64,000 nucleotides of DNA, taken from the NCBI GenBank assembly GCA_029216955.1, contig JANAVB010012165.1:1-64000 (forward strand), given 5' to 3'. Position numbers and translations under genes: made by a program. The DNA is from Iris pallida (Eukaryota > Streptophyta > Magnoliopsida > Asparagales > Iridaceae). Below the pieces are notes generated by a model. That model searched no databases. It saw nothing but the letters and a program-made list of their open reading frames with translations, and had not been told where the DNA came from. Below are positions 11,830 to 23,765 of this stretch, piece by piece (the first letter of the stretch is position 1; each line of letters begins with the position of its first letter).

Positions 11830-12673
11830 TGTTTGCAAAAACAAAAGTTGATCTTTATTTCAACAAACTTTGTAAGAAGATTACAAGAATTCTGGGAAAG
11901 TACAACTATAGGAATCCGATCTGAAGACGATCGCTTTATCCCTTGGACGATATAAACTTTGAAGACGGTAGCCTCTGAAGATTGCAGCAGCACTTCGGCA
12001 AGAACTCCTGATCTCTGGTGATGATCTCTGATCTCTGTGTGTGTATATGATCCCCTCTAGGAAGGACTTGAAACTCTATTTATAGAGTTCTAGAAATAAC
12101 TAACTTTTAGTTATTCTGACTTGCGCAGGTTGGATTGTGCACGCTTTGGATTGCGCAGGCAATAAACTGCGCAGGCAGTTACTCAATCGTGGACCATCTG
12201 TATGTGACGCGTGGTATTGTTTGATTGAAATGCGCTTGATCGTATACAGACGGTTACCACATGATGAGTAATTGATGACATGAAGGCCACGTGTATATTG
12301 TCAGTTATCTTGGTGGAGTGCGCCACCTGAATTGTGCTGGCTTCGGATTACGCTAGGATGGACTGCGCTGGGATGGACTGTGCTGCAGAGAGTCTGGCAG
12401 ATTGCGCTGCATGTACAGCTGTCCTCGAGCACTGTGCTGCACGATAAACGAACAGTTTCCTCGTTCTCCGTGCTGTCAGTTGTCAGAAGATCTGATTCTC
12501 TGTCAGGTAATGATGACGAGGCCACGTCAGCTTGCGTACTTGGATGAGTGTGCAGTTCAGTCTGCGCAATCAAATTGTTGCGCAATCTGTCGTCTGCGAA
12601 GTTTACTTGAAGGATGTATAATTTGATTTTTATGACTTTGTTAATGGGTGCAACTTGATTTTTAGGACCTACA
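11830..12673 (-). repeat. 3' LTR of E2
   Basis: In element orientation it reads TGTAGGTCC to GCAAACA and is 844 bp, the same length as the partner LTR at 45647. A TATA box (TATAAATA, reverse strand, 12077-12084) is followed on the upstream side by a 9-bp palindrome (12095-12115). The polypurine-like tract (AGGGGGTCT, reverse strand) abuts it at 12674-12690. Confidence 0.93.
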
Positions 12674-12839
12674 AGACCCCCTTCAAAGTTTTCGAAGTTT
12701 GAAAATAGTCAAAGCTTCAAAATACTTTGAATTTTGATTTTTAAATCAAGTTGCGCATATGATGACCTGTCTGCACATTCGGAGGAATTAGCCCATGTTT
12801 ATTCGACGCAATCTGAGGAGTTTGTTTATTTTCGAAAAC

Positions 12840-12846
12840 TATAAAT
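12840..12846 (+). promoter_or_regulatory. TATA box of the E2 antisense PMD gene
   Basis: TATAAAT lies about 105 bases before the ATG at 12950. The E1 copy has TATAAATA at the matching place and distance, so the promoter is conserved between the two elements. Confidence 0.7.
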
Positions 12847-12949
12847 GGTTCTCAGTTCTCTCTCTTCTATTCTTTACTTGCTTTCAAACTTTCGAAAGAG
12901 AAAACTTCCCAAGCTTTCCTGACACTTCTTTTTCTTCCCGTCGATCTCC

Positions 12950-15900
12950 ATGGCTCCAAAGCGCTCCGCCGCCGAGAAAGGCAAGGCCCCCGCCGAGTCT
13001 TCGGCTCGTGCCGTGTCGCGCCCTTCTCGTCATGAAGCTGCTCATCCAGCACTGCAAGGTAGTAAACCCGATCGAAAGACCCTTTTCTTTAACACTGTTA
13101 ATCCCTCGAACCTGTCTCTTTTTAGAGATTTGGCCATACTGTGCCGCCCTATTTAGGGTTTCGGTTGCACAAACCCAATAGTTTTCATTTTGATGAAGAC
13201 TATTTTCTTGCGCAATCGGTTAGAACGCGCTGGCAGAAGTCAGCGTAATCTGCTGATTTGCGCAAGGCTGTCCAGCGCAAACTGATGCTTTGTGCAAGTT
13301 ATTCAGCACAATCTGATGGCTTGCGCAAGTGGATGAGTTGGCACAACTGGACAGTTTACGCATAGAAGCTATTGCTGCACAATCTGATGCTTGTACAATC
13401 TGATGCTTGCGTAATCTGATGCTTTGCGCAATCTGATACTTGCGCAATTTGCTGACAGAATCTTTGATTTGACTTGTACTGAATTTTGTTTTTTCTATTT
13501 GATGCAGTTAACATCAGAGAGGACCCTGAGTATGAAATATTTATAGGGTCCCTTGCTGAGCCGGAATTTAAAGAAGATTTGTCCCATGTGCTCTTTCCAC
13601 AATATGCTCTGCCATCCTCCCGCCAAGCCATCTTGGTAGCTCAGGACAATAAGACTTTATTAAGCCTGATAAATGGTCAGCCCCTTCAGTCTGCTGATGC
13701 CATTACCCACAAGAAACCCATGTTCTTATTTGGCGAAGCCATTGACAAGACCTCTCAGCCGAGACCCCGTATTGAGCAGAGACTCTTCCAAAGAAAGGAG
13801 AAACTAGTCCTGTTACCGGACATTGCTAGATGCCTCCCTCTAGCCCGCTATGCTCATGTAAGCCATCCCAGGAGGATGGACTGGGATATTACTCCCCTCC
13901 AGCAGGCAAGGACAGGAAAGATTTGTGTCAAGAAAGGCCCAAACAACAGAGATATGTTCTACAGCTCCTCTGAGCGTCATTGCACTTTGCTCAGAGGGTT
14001 GAAGCCAGGCTGCATCCCTCCAGAGAACTCTTCTTTGCTGCTGCCGGTGAGGACACCAATCTTTGCTAATGAATATGCAAAGGTTGAGGGCAGATACCCG
14101 GATCAGGACATCCGGCTGACAGGTCTGGTAAACCCAGATAACAGAAGGTGGAACTGCATAGCCAACTGGATATTGGCTCAGTTCGAAGACAAGCTTAAAG
14201 AGATCGAGCTATATCATGCGGTATATGCTACCGTGTATAGATTCCTCCCAAACCCTCATCTGTTTTTGGCCTTGGCAGAGAGGTATAATTATAGGACAGG
14301 GACATTCATGACTCCCTGCGGGAAAATTGGATTAGTCCTCCATGAGATGAAGTATATCTCGTGCCTACCAACGGAAGACTTCCCTTATGAGGAGTATGTT
14401 CCAACAAACGATGAGTTAGATAGACTACGTCGGGAAAATGCAGAGATGGTGGCAGTTTTCGACGAACTACTGTGCCATTACAATATATGCTCCCTGTACT
14501 ATAAGAGCGGTTCTTCCGGTACCTGTTATTCCTCAAAGTGGTTGTCTTATCTTTTTCTTAATCATATCATGGAGAAAAAGACTAAGGATCATGACACATG
14601 CAATCCGACTTTCTTCCAATCCCTCAGCCACAGTGAAGTAATAAGACTGATGGAAGAGAATAAGAAAATGGATATCAAAGTTAATGATGAATATCAATAC
14701 CCTCTACTCAAGACTGGAGATTTTGTCGAGAGTTTTATAAGAATGGGCTACAGACCCATGTCAAGAGAAGCCCAGCTGGCGGGTTTCCTGACATACTGGC
14801 TCCGTCGATTCGTCGTACCCAGAGCAAGCGCTGTGGACCGCTTCCACCATGGCGTAGTTTTTGCTGCTGTCCGGTTAGTTTTTGGCTACCGGATGGATTT
14901 GCTTTCAGCGATGACCTGTAGAGTGAATGTAGGTCTTCGTCTTTATGTCGACTCCATGATCAAGTGGGAGGGTAAGAAGGGGAACTTCCCTCAACTGGAG
15001 TTGTCTTACACCTATTTATTTGGGTGGTTACTTATGTACCATCCGTCCTTGATGAACCCCGATATGGGAGCAGTCGGTGGTAGCTTTCTGCAAAAATTCT
15101 CCCGGAGCAAGTGGGTGTACACTAGTCTGAAGGACTGCAGACATACATTGAACCTTAGGAAGGGATGGAATTTTTACTGCGTTGCCCCTCCAACCGGTTA
15201 CAAACATATGTCGACCAATCTAGTTGACCTTGGGAGGCAGCCGTTAGGTCGGGCAACATTTGACTGGCTGAAGACGATCAGGCCGTCGCATTTGGTATAT
15301 AGATTTGAAGAAGAGTATTATCTGGAACCATATCTGCCAAGTCGCTTCGTTCGTCAATTTGGTTACGACCAGTTCCATGTAGGCAACGCTATAACTTGCC
15401 TACAAGGAAAGGAGTATCTGATTGATGGTGCTAGAGCATGGGCCTACTACAATGTTCGAGACACAAGGACAGTGTTCTCGATGCCAACCAAGAATGATCA
15501 TGGCCCTAGAATGTTATATACATATTTACTGTTTTACACAGCTGCAAATACTTTTGTCGAGAACTTTAATCTGGTGGATAGTTTCGCGACGGCGACGCGT
15601 TTGAAGAAAGGAGCAACTGCTATGTTAGCTTCTGGAAATGATGAACAACATGAACCAGTAGATGATCCCTTGGAAGCCTCACGGGATCCTAACTTCCCTG
15701 AGGAGGTTAATGAACCACTGAGGATTTCTTTGAAAGTTGTTAAGTCTCCGGCCAGGGAAAGGAAGAGAAGGATTAATGAGCCTTCCTCTCCGGTTGCCAA
15801 GAAGAAACTCCTCTTAGACCCAACAGAGAAAGTCACTACCAGGTCGCAGTATCGGCAACTGGCCGAGTCGACCCGAGAAGAGGCGACCACACCGACTTCT

Positions 15901-17698
15901 CTTCCACAGCGGGTTGATGTGGTAAATATTGAGAGTCCAGAGGTACCTCTTCATTGAAAGAAGCTGGCTTTTAGGAAAAGAAAGAAGGTGATCCTGTCCT
16001 CGGTGGTGGCCAGTGCTGCTACTGGAATTACTATGTCATCTCTGACTCCTATCTCTGAGTCTAGGCAGGAGACTCCTAGTCCAGAATGGAGGGACGAGAC
16101 TAATCAGAGAGAAGAGGCTGCAGAGCCTAGGGAGGATATTGTAGAGGAGGAGCATGAAGCTCTGCGATCTCTTTCACCGGCGGTAGAAACTACTCAGCTT
16201 CCTGTTACACCAGGAACAATCCGTGAAGAGGAGGATCGTTTAATGATTGAAGCATTAAATGATTGCGACTTCGGTCTACAAGAAGATGCTGATCATACCA
16301 CTGCTACTGCCAGCGAAGAAGTACCTGAGGATAGCATGAGCACTGAAGATACATCAATAGAGGTTATTGATGATACTTTGAATCAAGAAGAGGACATTGA
16401 TATCCATAAATCTCCTGAAGCTATTGAAGACACACTAGCTCCTGAAAAGGATGTTGAGGTGGATGTGTCTCCTGAAAAGAATATGGGTGAGGAAGTAGCG
16501 CCGGAGGAAGCTACTACCACTGATCCCAAAGGTATTAAATTAAATTTTTAATCTTCTTTTCATAGATTAATGGCTGACATCTCTATTTTTAATCCATGTA
16601 GAAATCGAATCATCTCTGGTTCCTTCTTGCACTGATATAGTACCGATAACAGTAATAGCCAGTGGCAGCCGACATCTTTCGGGCGGTTCTGAGGCCGGAA
16701 GTAGCCAGGCAGTAATATCTGAGGCTACCTCTGCTAGACTGGAATCTGTACCCACAGACGAAAGGCTTGTTGCTGGGGCGAGTCATGGTAAGATTGCCTT
16801 TGATCTTTTGATTAATTGTTAATGACAACAACAATCAATGATAGGTTCATTTGTCTTTGCAGAAGAATAACTGGGAGGAGCAACCAGTTCTACTTTAGCT
16901 CCCTTGTTTAAAGAACCCTCTATTCAAGTGCAAGAACGTCCATCTGTACAGGCACATGCTGCTTCATCATCAACGGGAGTAGCTGCTACCCCTGGTGCTT
17001 TGGCAACTAATCAATTTATCATTAGTTCTTTCAGCAACCTGTTCTTTAATGCATTGGGACCCCTAGTAGATAAGGTACTAGAGAAAGAAGTTATTGATTT
17101 CACTACTATTAGAAGCCCAACCTCTCATTTAATAAATGCCATCCGAGGTCAAGGAGATGAAGCTCAAGCTATTTTTCTTGAGCACATACTAGATGAGCTA
17201 GAAGCATCGGTTAAGATCTACAAAGATCTTAGTCGAAGGAAAGTGGAATCCTTAGTACAAGCTGAATTTGAAAGGATGTCTCAAGAAGTTGCCATTGAGA
17301 AGGCTAATTTCCAGACTTTCATAGACACTTATACTACCAAGGCTTCCGAATATGATTCTCAAATGGAGATAGCCACCTCTGCTATTGGAGAGAATGAGGA
17401 GAAAGTTACTGAGTTGAAAGCGAAATCTGTTCGTCTTCAAGAGGAGATTGCTTGTCTCCAAGAAGAGTTGAAACTGGTTCAGCATACTCTAGAAGATGAA
17501 GTCACACAGCATCAAGCTGCCACTCAGCAACTGGACCTTCTGACTCAGGAACGAAATAAATATATCACAACTCATCAGGCAGAAATCTCCCGCCGCTTAG
17601 TGACCTTACCGACTTTTAATGAAAAGTCTGGAATGGAGGAAGCTAGGAGGCGCGTGATAGAATCCCGTGTGGAGCGACTAAAATCTTTAAAGCAGTAG
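12950..17698 (+). pseudogene. Antisense PMD / coiled-coil gene of E2, four exons, three nonsense mutations
   Basis: Exons by comparison with E1: 12950-13058, 13508-16531, 16602-16787 and 16863-17698, all with GT...AG introns in matching phase. Exon 1 encodes a short basic start (MAPKRSAAEKGKAPAE). Exon 2 is exactly 3,024 bp in both copies. Its PMD hallmarks are AGFLTYWLRRFVVP, a long LVFGYRMDLLSAMTC segment and PSRFVRQFGYDQFH. A basic tract (KKKLLLD, then RKRKK) and an acidic EE/DD-rich tail follow. Exon 4 is glutamine/glutamate-rich and looks like a coiled coil. Stops at 15955 (AGA in E1), 16868 (CAA) and at the very end (CAG) disrupt it. PMD proteins are plant nuclear factors often found inside transposons. 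What this one does for the element is unknown. Confidence 0.82.
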
Positions 17699-17794
17699 AT
17701 GGTTCACTTGATGACACCACCAACTGAATAGAAAGATTTTCTGTATCTTCCTGTTTTGTAATATGTATCTTTGTAACGTCTTTCATCTTTGATC

Positions 17795-17800
17795 AATAAA
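17795..17800 (+). terminator. Poly(A) signal of the E2 PMD gene
   Basis: AATAAA about 100 bases after the last exon; E1 has AATAAA at the corresponding place on its minus strand (36601-36606). Confidence 0.6.
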
Positions 17801-18026
17801 AAGACATTTTCTTGTGGCTCTATTATTTGTTGCATATCTTATTCAGATATAAATAATAGCGATAGAAAATATATTCAGAGGTACAAGACATGATATATTT
17901 CTTGATTCTGGAAAATAATCATATTCAATTATATCTGCTCAGAGGTAATATGGACGTGGCAAATATAATTTATTGAATATCATTATTTCAATAGACAACT
18001 TAATCAAAGATGACAAGTTGCTGATA

Positions 18027-18868
18027 AGAACGAACTAGATGACTCGTCAAAATGTGAACGAAATAAATGAACGAAATGAATCGTCGGGATGAATTTAACG
18101 AAAGGGTAAACCGTCAGATGAATGTAATGAACGGGTAAACCGTCAGATCAATGTGATGAACAGGTAAACCGTCAGATGGATGTGTGAACGGGTGAACCGT
18201 CGAATGGATGTGATGAACGGGTGAACCGTCAAATGAATTAAATGAACGGATGAGCCGTCAAATGAATGTAATAAACGGACGAGCCATCAGATGAATGGAA
18301 TGAACGGATAAACTGTCAGATGAATGGAATGAACGGGTGAACCGTCGGATGAATGTGATGAACGGATGAACCGTCGGATGAATGTGATAAACGGATAAAC
18401 CGTCGGATGAATGTGATGAATGGATGAATGTGATGAACGGATGAACCGTCGAATGAATGGAATGAACGGGTGAACCGTCTGATGGATGTAATGAACGGAC
18501 GAACCGTCTGATGGATGTGATGAACGGGTGAACCGTCAGATAAATGGAATGAACGAATAAACTGTCAGATGAATGGAATGAATGGGTGAACCGTCGGATG
18601 AATGTGATGAACGGATGAACCGTCAAATGAATGTAATGAACGGGCGAGCCGTCAGATATATAGAATTAATGGATGAAACGTCGGATGAATGTGATAAACG
18701 GATGAACCATCGGATGAATGGAATGAACGGATGAACCGTCTGATGGATGTAATGAACGGACGAACCGTCTGATGGATGTGATGAACGGGTGAACCGTCAA
18801 ATGAATATGATGAACGGGCGAACCGTCTAATGGATGTAATGAACGGACGAACCGTCAAATGGATATGA
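18027..18868. repeat. Dyad-bearing minisatellite of E2 (26-30 bp units)
   Basis: Around thirty imperfect units of the type GAACGGATGAACCGTCGGAT plus a GAATG(T/G)GAT spacer. Most units contain ACGG, five bases, CCGT, a short inverted repeat. The array sits between the poly(A) end of the PMD gene and the promoter of the 107-residue gene. The ORFs on the reverse strand are just reads of the repeat. Confidence 0.9.
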
Positions 18869-18901
18869 ATATGTCGCTTCGTTGTCGTATGAATCTCTGT
18901 C

Positions 18902-18909
18902 TATAAATA
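18902..18909 (+). promoter_or_regulatory. TATA box of the 107-residue gene in E2
   Basis: TATAAATA 48 bases before the ATG, directly after the minisatellite. The E1 copy has the identical octamer in the same position. Confidence 0.75.
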
Positions 18910-18956
18910 GAACAGAAAATCAGATGGGATGGTCACTTTCACTTTTCAACATAAAG

Positions 18957-19280
18957 ATGTCATCTGGAGATGCATCCAAGAATACTGAGATTGCCCCGAA
19001 GGTTGAAGTAGGTACTGAGGAACATCCAATCGAGCCGGCCAAGCCAAAGCAGATAGCAGCGGGCGAAGGTTCATCTGCCCCCAAACCGCCAAAGGACATC
19101 TTGGACTTCCTTCTTGAACCAGGGAAGACTGAAGAAGAAGAAACCATGAGGATGGCTGCTTGCAAGTTCCTGGTGGGCTCCAGCAAGAATGTTCTCGACT
19201 CTTTTGCTGATCATGTTTTTGATAAAGACGACAATGGCCCGCATTCCAATTTTGAGAAGGATGATAGTGACCTTCCTTGA
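18957..19280 (+). CDS. Small acidic protein of unknown function, 107 aa (E2 copy)
   Basis: I do not recognise this family. The start is the ATG of AAAGATGTCATCTGG, shared with E1. The protein starts MSSGDASKN and has a lysine/proline-rich N-terminal half with GEGSSAPKPPKDILDFLLEPGK at its centre. A predicted helical segment (EEEETMRMAACKFLVGSSKNVLDSFADHVF) and an acidic DKDD...EKDDSDLP end follow. There is no signal peptide, membrane segment or zinc motif. It lies antisense to pol and converges with it, the two stop codons being about 80 bases apart. It has its own TATA box and poly(A) signal and is exactly as long as the E1 copy, with no stop in either. A small regulatory or adaptor protein is only a guess. 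Confidence 0.72.
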   Translation: MSSGDASKNTEIAPKVEVGTEEHPIEPAKPKQIAAGEGSSAPKPPKDILDFLLEPGKTEEEETMRMAACKFLVGSSKNVLDSFADHVFDKDDNGPHSNFEKDDSDLP

Positions 19281-19300
19281 TATTATGTACTATCATTCAA

Positions 19301-19319
19301 AATAAAATGGAATTTTATT
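19301..19319. terminator. Converging poly(A) signals between pol and the 107-residue gene (E2)
   Basis: AATAAA on the plus strand (19301-19306) serves the small gene. TTTATT (19314-19319) gives AATAAA on the minus strand, just past the pol stop. Confidence 0.5.
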
Positions 19320-19359
19320 TATGAACTTGTCTGATAATTACAAGCAATGTCTGTTACAT

Positions 19360-20787
19360 TTATATATAATACCTTTTGAGGAACTTGTCATTGATAGACA
19401 TCATTGCAACTCGACCATCTAGCTTTGTGAGTTGATAAGCTCCATTTGAAAAGACTTTGCTTACGATATAAGGCCCTTCCCACTTCGCATCAAACTTGCC
19501 TTTGCTCGAGTGAGTCATAGTCATAGGACGTCTGACGGTTAGAACAAGCTCTCCTTTTTGAAAGGCTCTGACTTTAACTTTGCGATTAAAAGCCTTTGAG
19601 ATGCGGGCTTGGTATAACTCAATATGCTGTTGAGCCAATAGCCGTTTCTCATCAAGCGCCTCCAATTCTTGAAGTCGGAGAAGGTCGTTGTTCTCTGTCG
19701 TGAGTTCGTTGGCGATAGCAATCCTCAAAGACGGAATTTGGAGTTCCAGAGGTAGAACTGCTTCACAGCCGTACACCAAAGAGAAGGAGGTACAACCTGT
19801 AGGGTTGCGGACCATAGTACGGTAGGCCCAAAGACATTCCCCAAGCTTTTCACTCCAATTTCGTTTATTAGTAGACACAAACTTTTTGAGGAGCTTGATG
19901 ATAGTCTTGTTGAAAGCTTCAGCTAAGCCATTAGCTGCAGGATTGTAGGCTGTCGAAGCGATATTGTCAATCCGATGATCGTCATAGAACCTTGTGAACT
20001 TTTGGCTAATGAATTGAGGTCCGTTGTCATGGATGATTCTTCGAGGTACACCAAATCGATAGATGACATAGTGTTTGACGAAGTTGATGACACTGTTGGT
20101 CTTGACTTCAGCCAATAGTATAGCTTCGGCCCATTTGGAGAAGTAATCGGTTATTGCCAGTATAAATCGATGTCCTCTAGAAGAAGGAGGGTTGATGGGA
20201 CCTATAATATCCATGCCCCAAGCTTCAAAAGGCCAGGAAGCAGCAGTCGGATGAAGAAATTCCGACGGTTGATGAATAAAATCTGCATAAATTTGACAAG
20301 CTCGACATTTTCTTGCATATTCGATGGCATCAGATACCATAGAGGGCCAATAATAACCCATGCGTCGGATGCGATCCTGTAGTTTAGGACCGGGTTGATG
20401 CGCTCCACAGACACCGTCGTGAGCTTCACGTAATACTTGCTTCGCTTCATCACCAGCAAGACAGCGCAAGAGTAGGCCGTCATAAGTTCGCCGGTAAAGA
20501 TTTTTGGTGGTCTGATTGTAGTAGAATCGCAGAGACCGCCGACGAATACTCGTAGCCTCCTTAGGATCTTCAGGGAGTATGTCATGGACCATGAAGTCGA
20601 TGAAAGGATCTCTCCAATCTTCACCGATAATATTGACTTCAGTAAGATTACTGAACTCAATATTACGATTGTTTTTAACGCAGAACAATTCTCGATTAGA
20701 GACAACCACTACCTGTTGTCTTTTGATAGGGATGGCTAAGACTGCTGCAAGATTGGCCAAAGCATCGGCTTCAGTATTGCAAGCTCG
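19360..20787 (-). pseudogene. E2 integrase region of pol
   Basis: The segment opens with the tail of the second RNase H (the ALANLA end), then a linker and the integrase. The integrase has an H...H/CRACQ zinc finger, GMDIIGP (first D), HDNGPQF (second D) and GLAEAF (E), giving a normal D,D(35)E core. A GPY-type C-terminal motif (KWEGPYIVSKVF) ends in KRYYI and a stop; there is no chromodomain, as expected for Tat. It stays open for 466 codons from 20760. A TGA just upstream (CGN in E1) separates it from the RNase H part, so the polyprotein as a whole is broken. Confidence 0.9.
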
Positions 20788-22106
20788 TCATACATATTCA
20801 ATGAAGAAGGCTTTGAATGATGTAGCCATGCTGATTGCCGCTTCATAGTAAGGCACTAGATCTTGATGGCGAACTTCATAGGTCCCTCTAACCTGGTTAA
20901 CAACCAGCTTAGAGTCACCACAGACTTCAAGATACTCGATATCTAGTTGTTTGGCTAACTGAAGGCCAATGAGTAGAGCATTGTATTCTGCCACATTATT
21001 GGAGTAAGGCTCATCTAAGGAATATGCTCTTTGAATAGCTGACCCATCTGGAGAAACAAGGACAACTCCAACTCCTGCAACAATGGTACTATTGGGTCCA
21101 ATCCTGGATGCACCGTCAAAGAATAGACGCCAAGTAGGAAATTCTTCGGAGATTGTATTAGATTCCAAAGTCTCGTCTGGAATTTCATCATAGAGTTTGG
21201 ACGTCTCTGGAACAGGATGAGCTGCTAAGAAATCCGCCAGTGCTTGGCCTTTGACAGACTTTTGAGGAACATATACCATGTCATATTGGGCTAGTAGAAT
21301 AGCCCATGTAGCCAGCCGAGAATTGAGTGTACTGGGCTTCTTCATCAGTACCCGAAGAGGATTAACTCGGGATATGACATGAATAGTTTGGCCAATGATG
21401 TATTGCCGAGTCTTCTGAACAACAAACATAAGAGCTAGGCATTCTTTTTTGACCGGACTATAACGGTGTTCAGCACCAATCATAGTACGATTGAGATAAT
21501 AGATAGCTTGTCCGTGGCCTTCTTTGTTCTTTTGGGCAAGTAAAGCACCCAATGAATGATCCATAGCACGGACATATATTAAAAATGGTATGCCCGAGAT
21601 TGGTGGCACCAAGACTGGTGGATTCATGTGATACCGCTTTATGTCGTCAAATGCTCGTTGACATTCCTCGGTCCAAACGAAAGATACACCCTTCTTCATT
21701 AGTTGAGTGAATGGTCTGCAGCGTCCAGACAGATTCGAAATAAATCTTCTGATGTACGCAAGTCGACATTGGAATCCTCGTAGCTCTTTTAGGTTGCGTG
21801 GAGGACGCATCTCTTGAATGGCTTTGATCTTCTCGGGATCCACGTGTATACCCTTAGAGGTAATGACGAAGACGAGAAATTTGCTACTAGAGACACCCAA
21901 GAATGACTTGGTGGGATTCATTTTGAGTTGGTGTTGGCGCATGAGATTGAAGATAGTTCTCAAGTCTTGGAGGTGATCTTCCTTTAGGCAACTTTTGACA
22001 GCAATATCGTCGACGTAGCATTCAACAATCTTGCACAGATAATCTTGAAAGATGGTACTCATGGCTCGTTGGTATGTTGCACTAGCGTTCTTGAGACCAA
22101 ATGGCA
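20788..22106 (-). pseudogene. E2 reverse transcriptase (C-terminal part), RNase H and second RNase H
   Basis: From PFGLKNASATYQRAMS through the catalytic YVDD box (22006-22017), the thumb, and a first RNase H (AMDHSLGALLAQ, EHRYSPVKKECLALMF). A second, archaeal-type RNase H follows: FFDGASR, AEYNALL, GDSKLVV. The two RNase H domains in a row are diagnostic of the Tat lineage. The frame is open from a 1-nt shift at about 22130 to a TGA after AFFIEYV. Confidence 0.9.
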
Positions 22107-22568
22107 TTACAGTATAGCAATAGACTCCGCGAGGAGAGCGAAAAGAAGTGTGTTTTCATCTTCAAGATTCATCCGAATCTGATTGTATCCAGAGAATCCG
22201 TCCATGAAAGATATTCTTTCGAATCCACAGGTGTTGTCAATCATGACGTCCGTGATAGGGAGAGGAAATTCATCTTTTGGACATGCTTCATTAAGATCCC
22301 GAAAGTCGATGCAGACTCGAACTTTACCAGTTTTATTTAGAACTGGGACGACATTGGCTACCCAATCACGATACTGTTCTTCCCGAATAAAGCCACAAGC
22401 AATGAGCTTCTTGACTTCATCATCGATTGCATCCATCATTTCTGGCTTGAAGCGTCGTTGTTGCTGTTTGACCGGCTTTACATTCGGCAAGATGTTCAAT
22501 TTGTGAGTAGCAACTTTAGGATCTAGACCTGGCATGTCTTCATAGCTTCAGGCAAAAATGTCAATATA
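22107..22568 (-). pseudogene. E2 reverse transcriptase, N-terminal part
   Basis: Contains the GKVRVCIDFRDLNEACPKD and MDGFSGYNQIRM motifs of Ty3/gypsy reverse transcriptase. Against the E1 copy, one G is missing in the run at about 22157 (GATGAAAAC versus GATGAAAAGC). This shifts the frame before PFGLKN and ends this part prematurely. Confidence 0.88.
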
Positions 22569-23765
22569 TTATTGAATAAGAAGAATTAATTCTTGCTTAT
22601 CTGCCTCTGGAAGATTTTTGCTGATGAATATTGGACGAGGTGACCCGCTCTCTCCTATATCAATTTGAACTAATTGATCTTCAGTAGGAGGTTCCCTTTG
22701 TTCGAATCGGAGTTCCCATTGGGTATCCATTCGTTGAGCCCATGGATCTGTTTCAGGACTTTCTTCAACATCCTCGTCATAGCCTTCTGGAAGTTCGACG
22801 GAGACCATGTTAGAAGATACAGTCAATCGATGAACTTGACCGATGCTGGTGTCAGAATTCCATGATCTAGAATCAGAAGAATTAGAGCGCTCCTCACTAT
22901 CGGATCCGAAGGCTGCTGGGGATAATACTGGAGGTGAAGCATATCTTAGACATCTTTTGGTCCTACTGTAGTACATCTCTGACTTTCCTTTCGGCACAGC
23001 CGTACGGATAGGAGTTCTTCTACCCTTACCATAGTTGAGGCCACTCTTGAAGTCATAACCCATCTTTCGGATAATGTCTTTTGATTATTGACTATAACGA
23101 CGGAGTTGAAGATGACCCATGTCGTTACTTTTGCTATCATCCGTATAGCTGAATTGTTGTTCCGGTCCTTTACTAAAAAGTATTGGACTCTCGTCTTTCT
23201 TTCGAGCGGAAACAATACGATATGAATCCTTTGGGTGTTCAAATGAGACTTCTGTTTGAAGAGATTGTACAACTCCCATCGTAAATGATTGAAAGCTATC
23301 TAACATATCCAAATAGCACTTAGCATGATAAATGACATCAGTATACTGGAAAGTAGATACTTTTTCATTGATTTGTACATTTGTATTTACAGCAGGACCA
23401 TTAGCCTTAGCAGGCTTGGTCAGATTGATTACAAGAAGGGGAGAAGAAGAACGTGGAGAAGGATTGGCCTTGTTACGACGGAGGTCAATAACAAGCGGCT
23501 CAGAGGAGGTAAGCTCCCTTTTATCCTTGTTATGAGATAAATCAATAACAAGTGGTTCAGAAGAGGTGAGCTGCCTTTTTTCCTTGTTACGACGTAAGTC
23601 TATAACAAGTGGCTCAGAAGAGGTGAGCCCCCTTTTATCCTGGTCATCATCAACTGGTTGCTTCTGGACTGGCAAGTAAATAGCCAGTGGCTTGGAAGAC
23701 TGAGGACGAGAAATACGCCCTTTGACAGGTATGATGAGGGTGTCATTAGGCACTGCTTCTTGCTC
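22569..23765 (-). pseudogene. E2 linker between protease and reverse transcriptase
   Basis: No catalytic domain. A short repeat EPLVIDLRRNK / EPLVIDLSHNK occurs three times (about 23470-23640). A serine-rich acidic stretch (SDSEERSNSSDSRSWNSD) and the DMPGLDPKV entry to reverse transcriptase follow. Stops at 23085 (CAA in E1) and at the 22569 end break it. Confidence 0.75.

Noticed and set aside
12950..17698. PMD gene as a captured ordinary host gene next to the element
   Set aside because: It occurs at the same place and strand in both elements with the same promoter and introns, so it is part of the family.
18258..18858. Minus-strand ORFs with repeated SFHSSD / HPFITF units
   Set aside because: They translate the minisatellite; the pattern is periodic and lacks any other protein feature.
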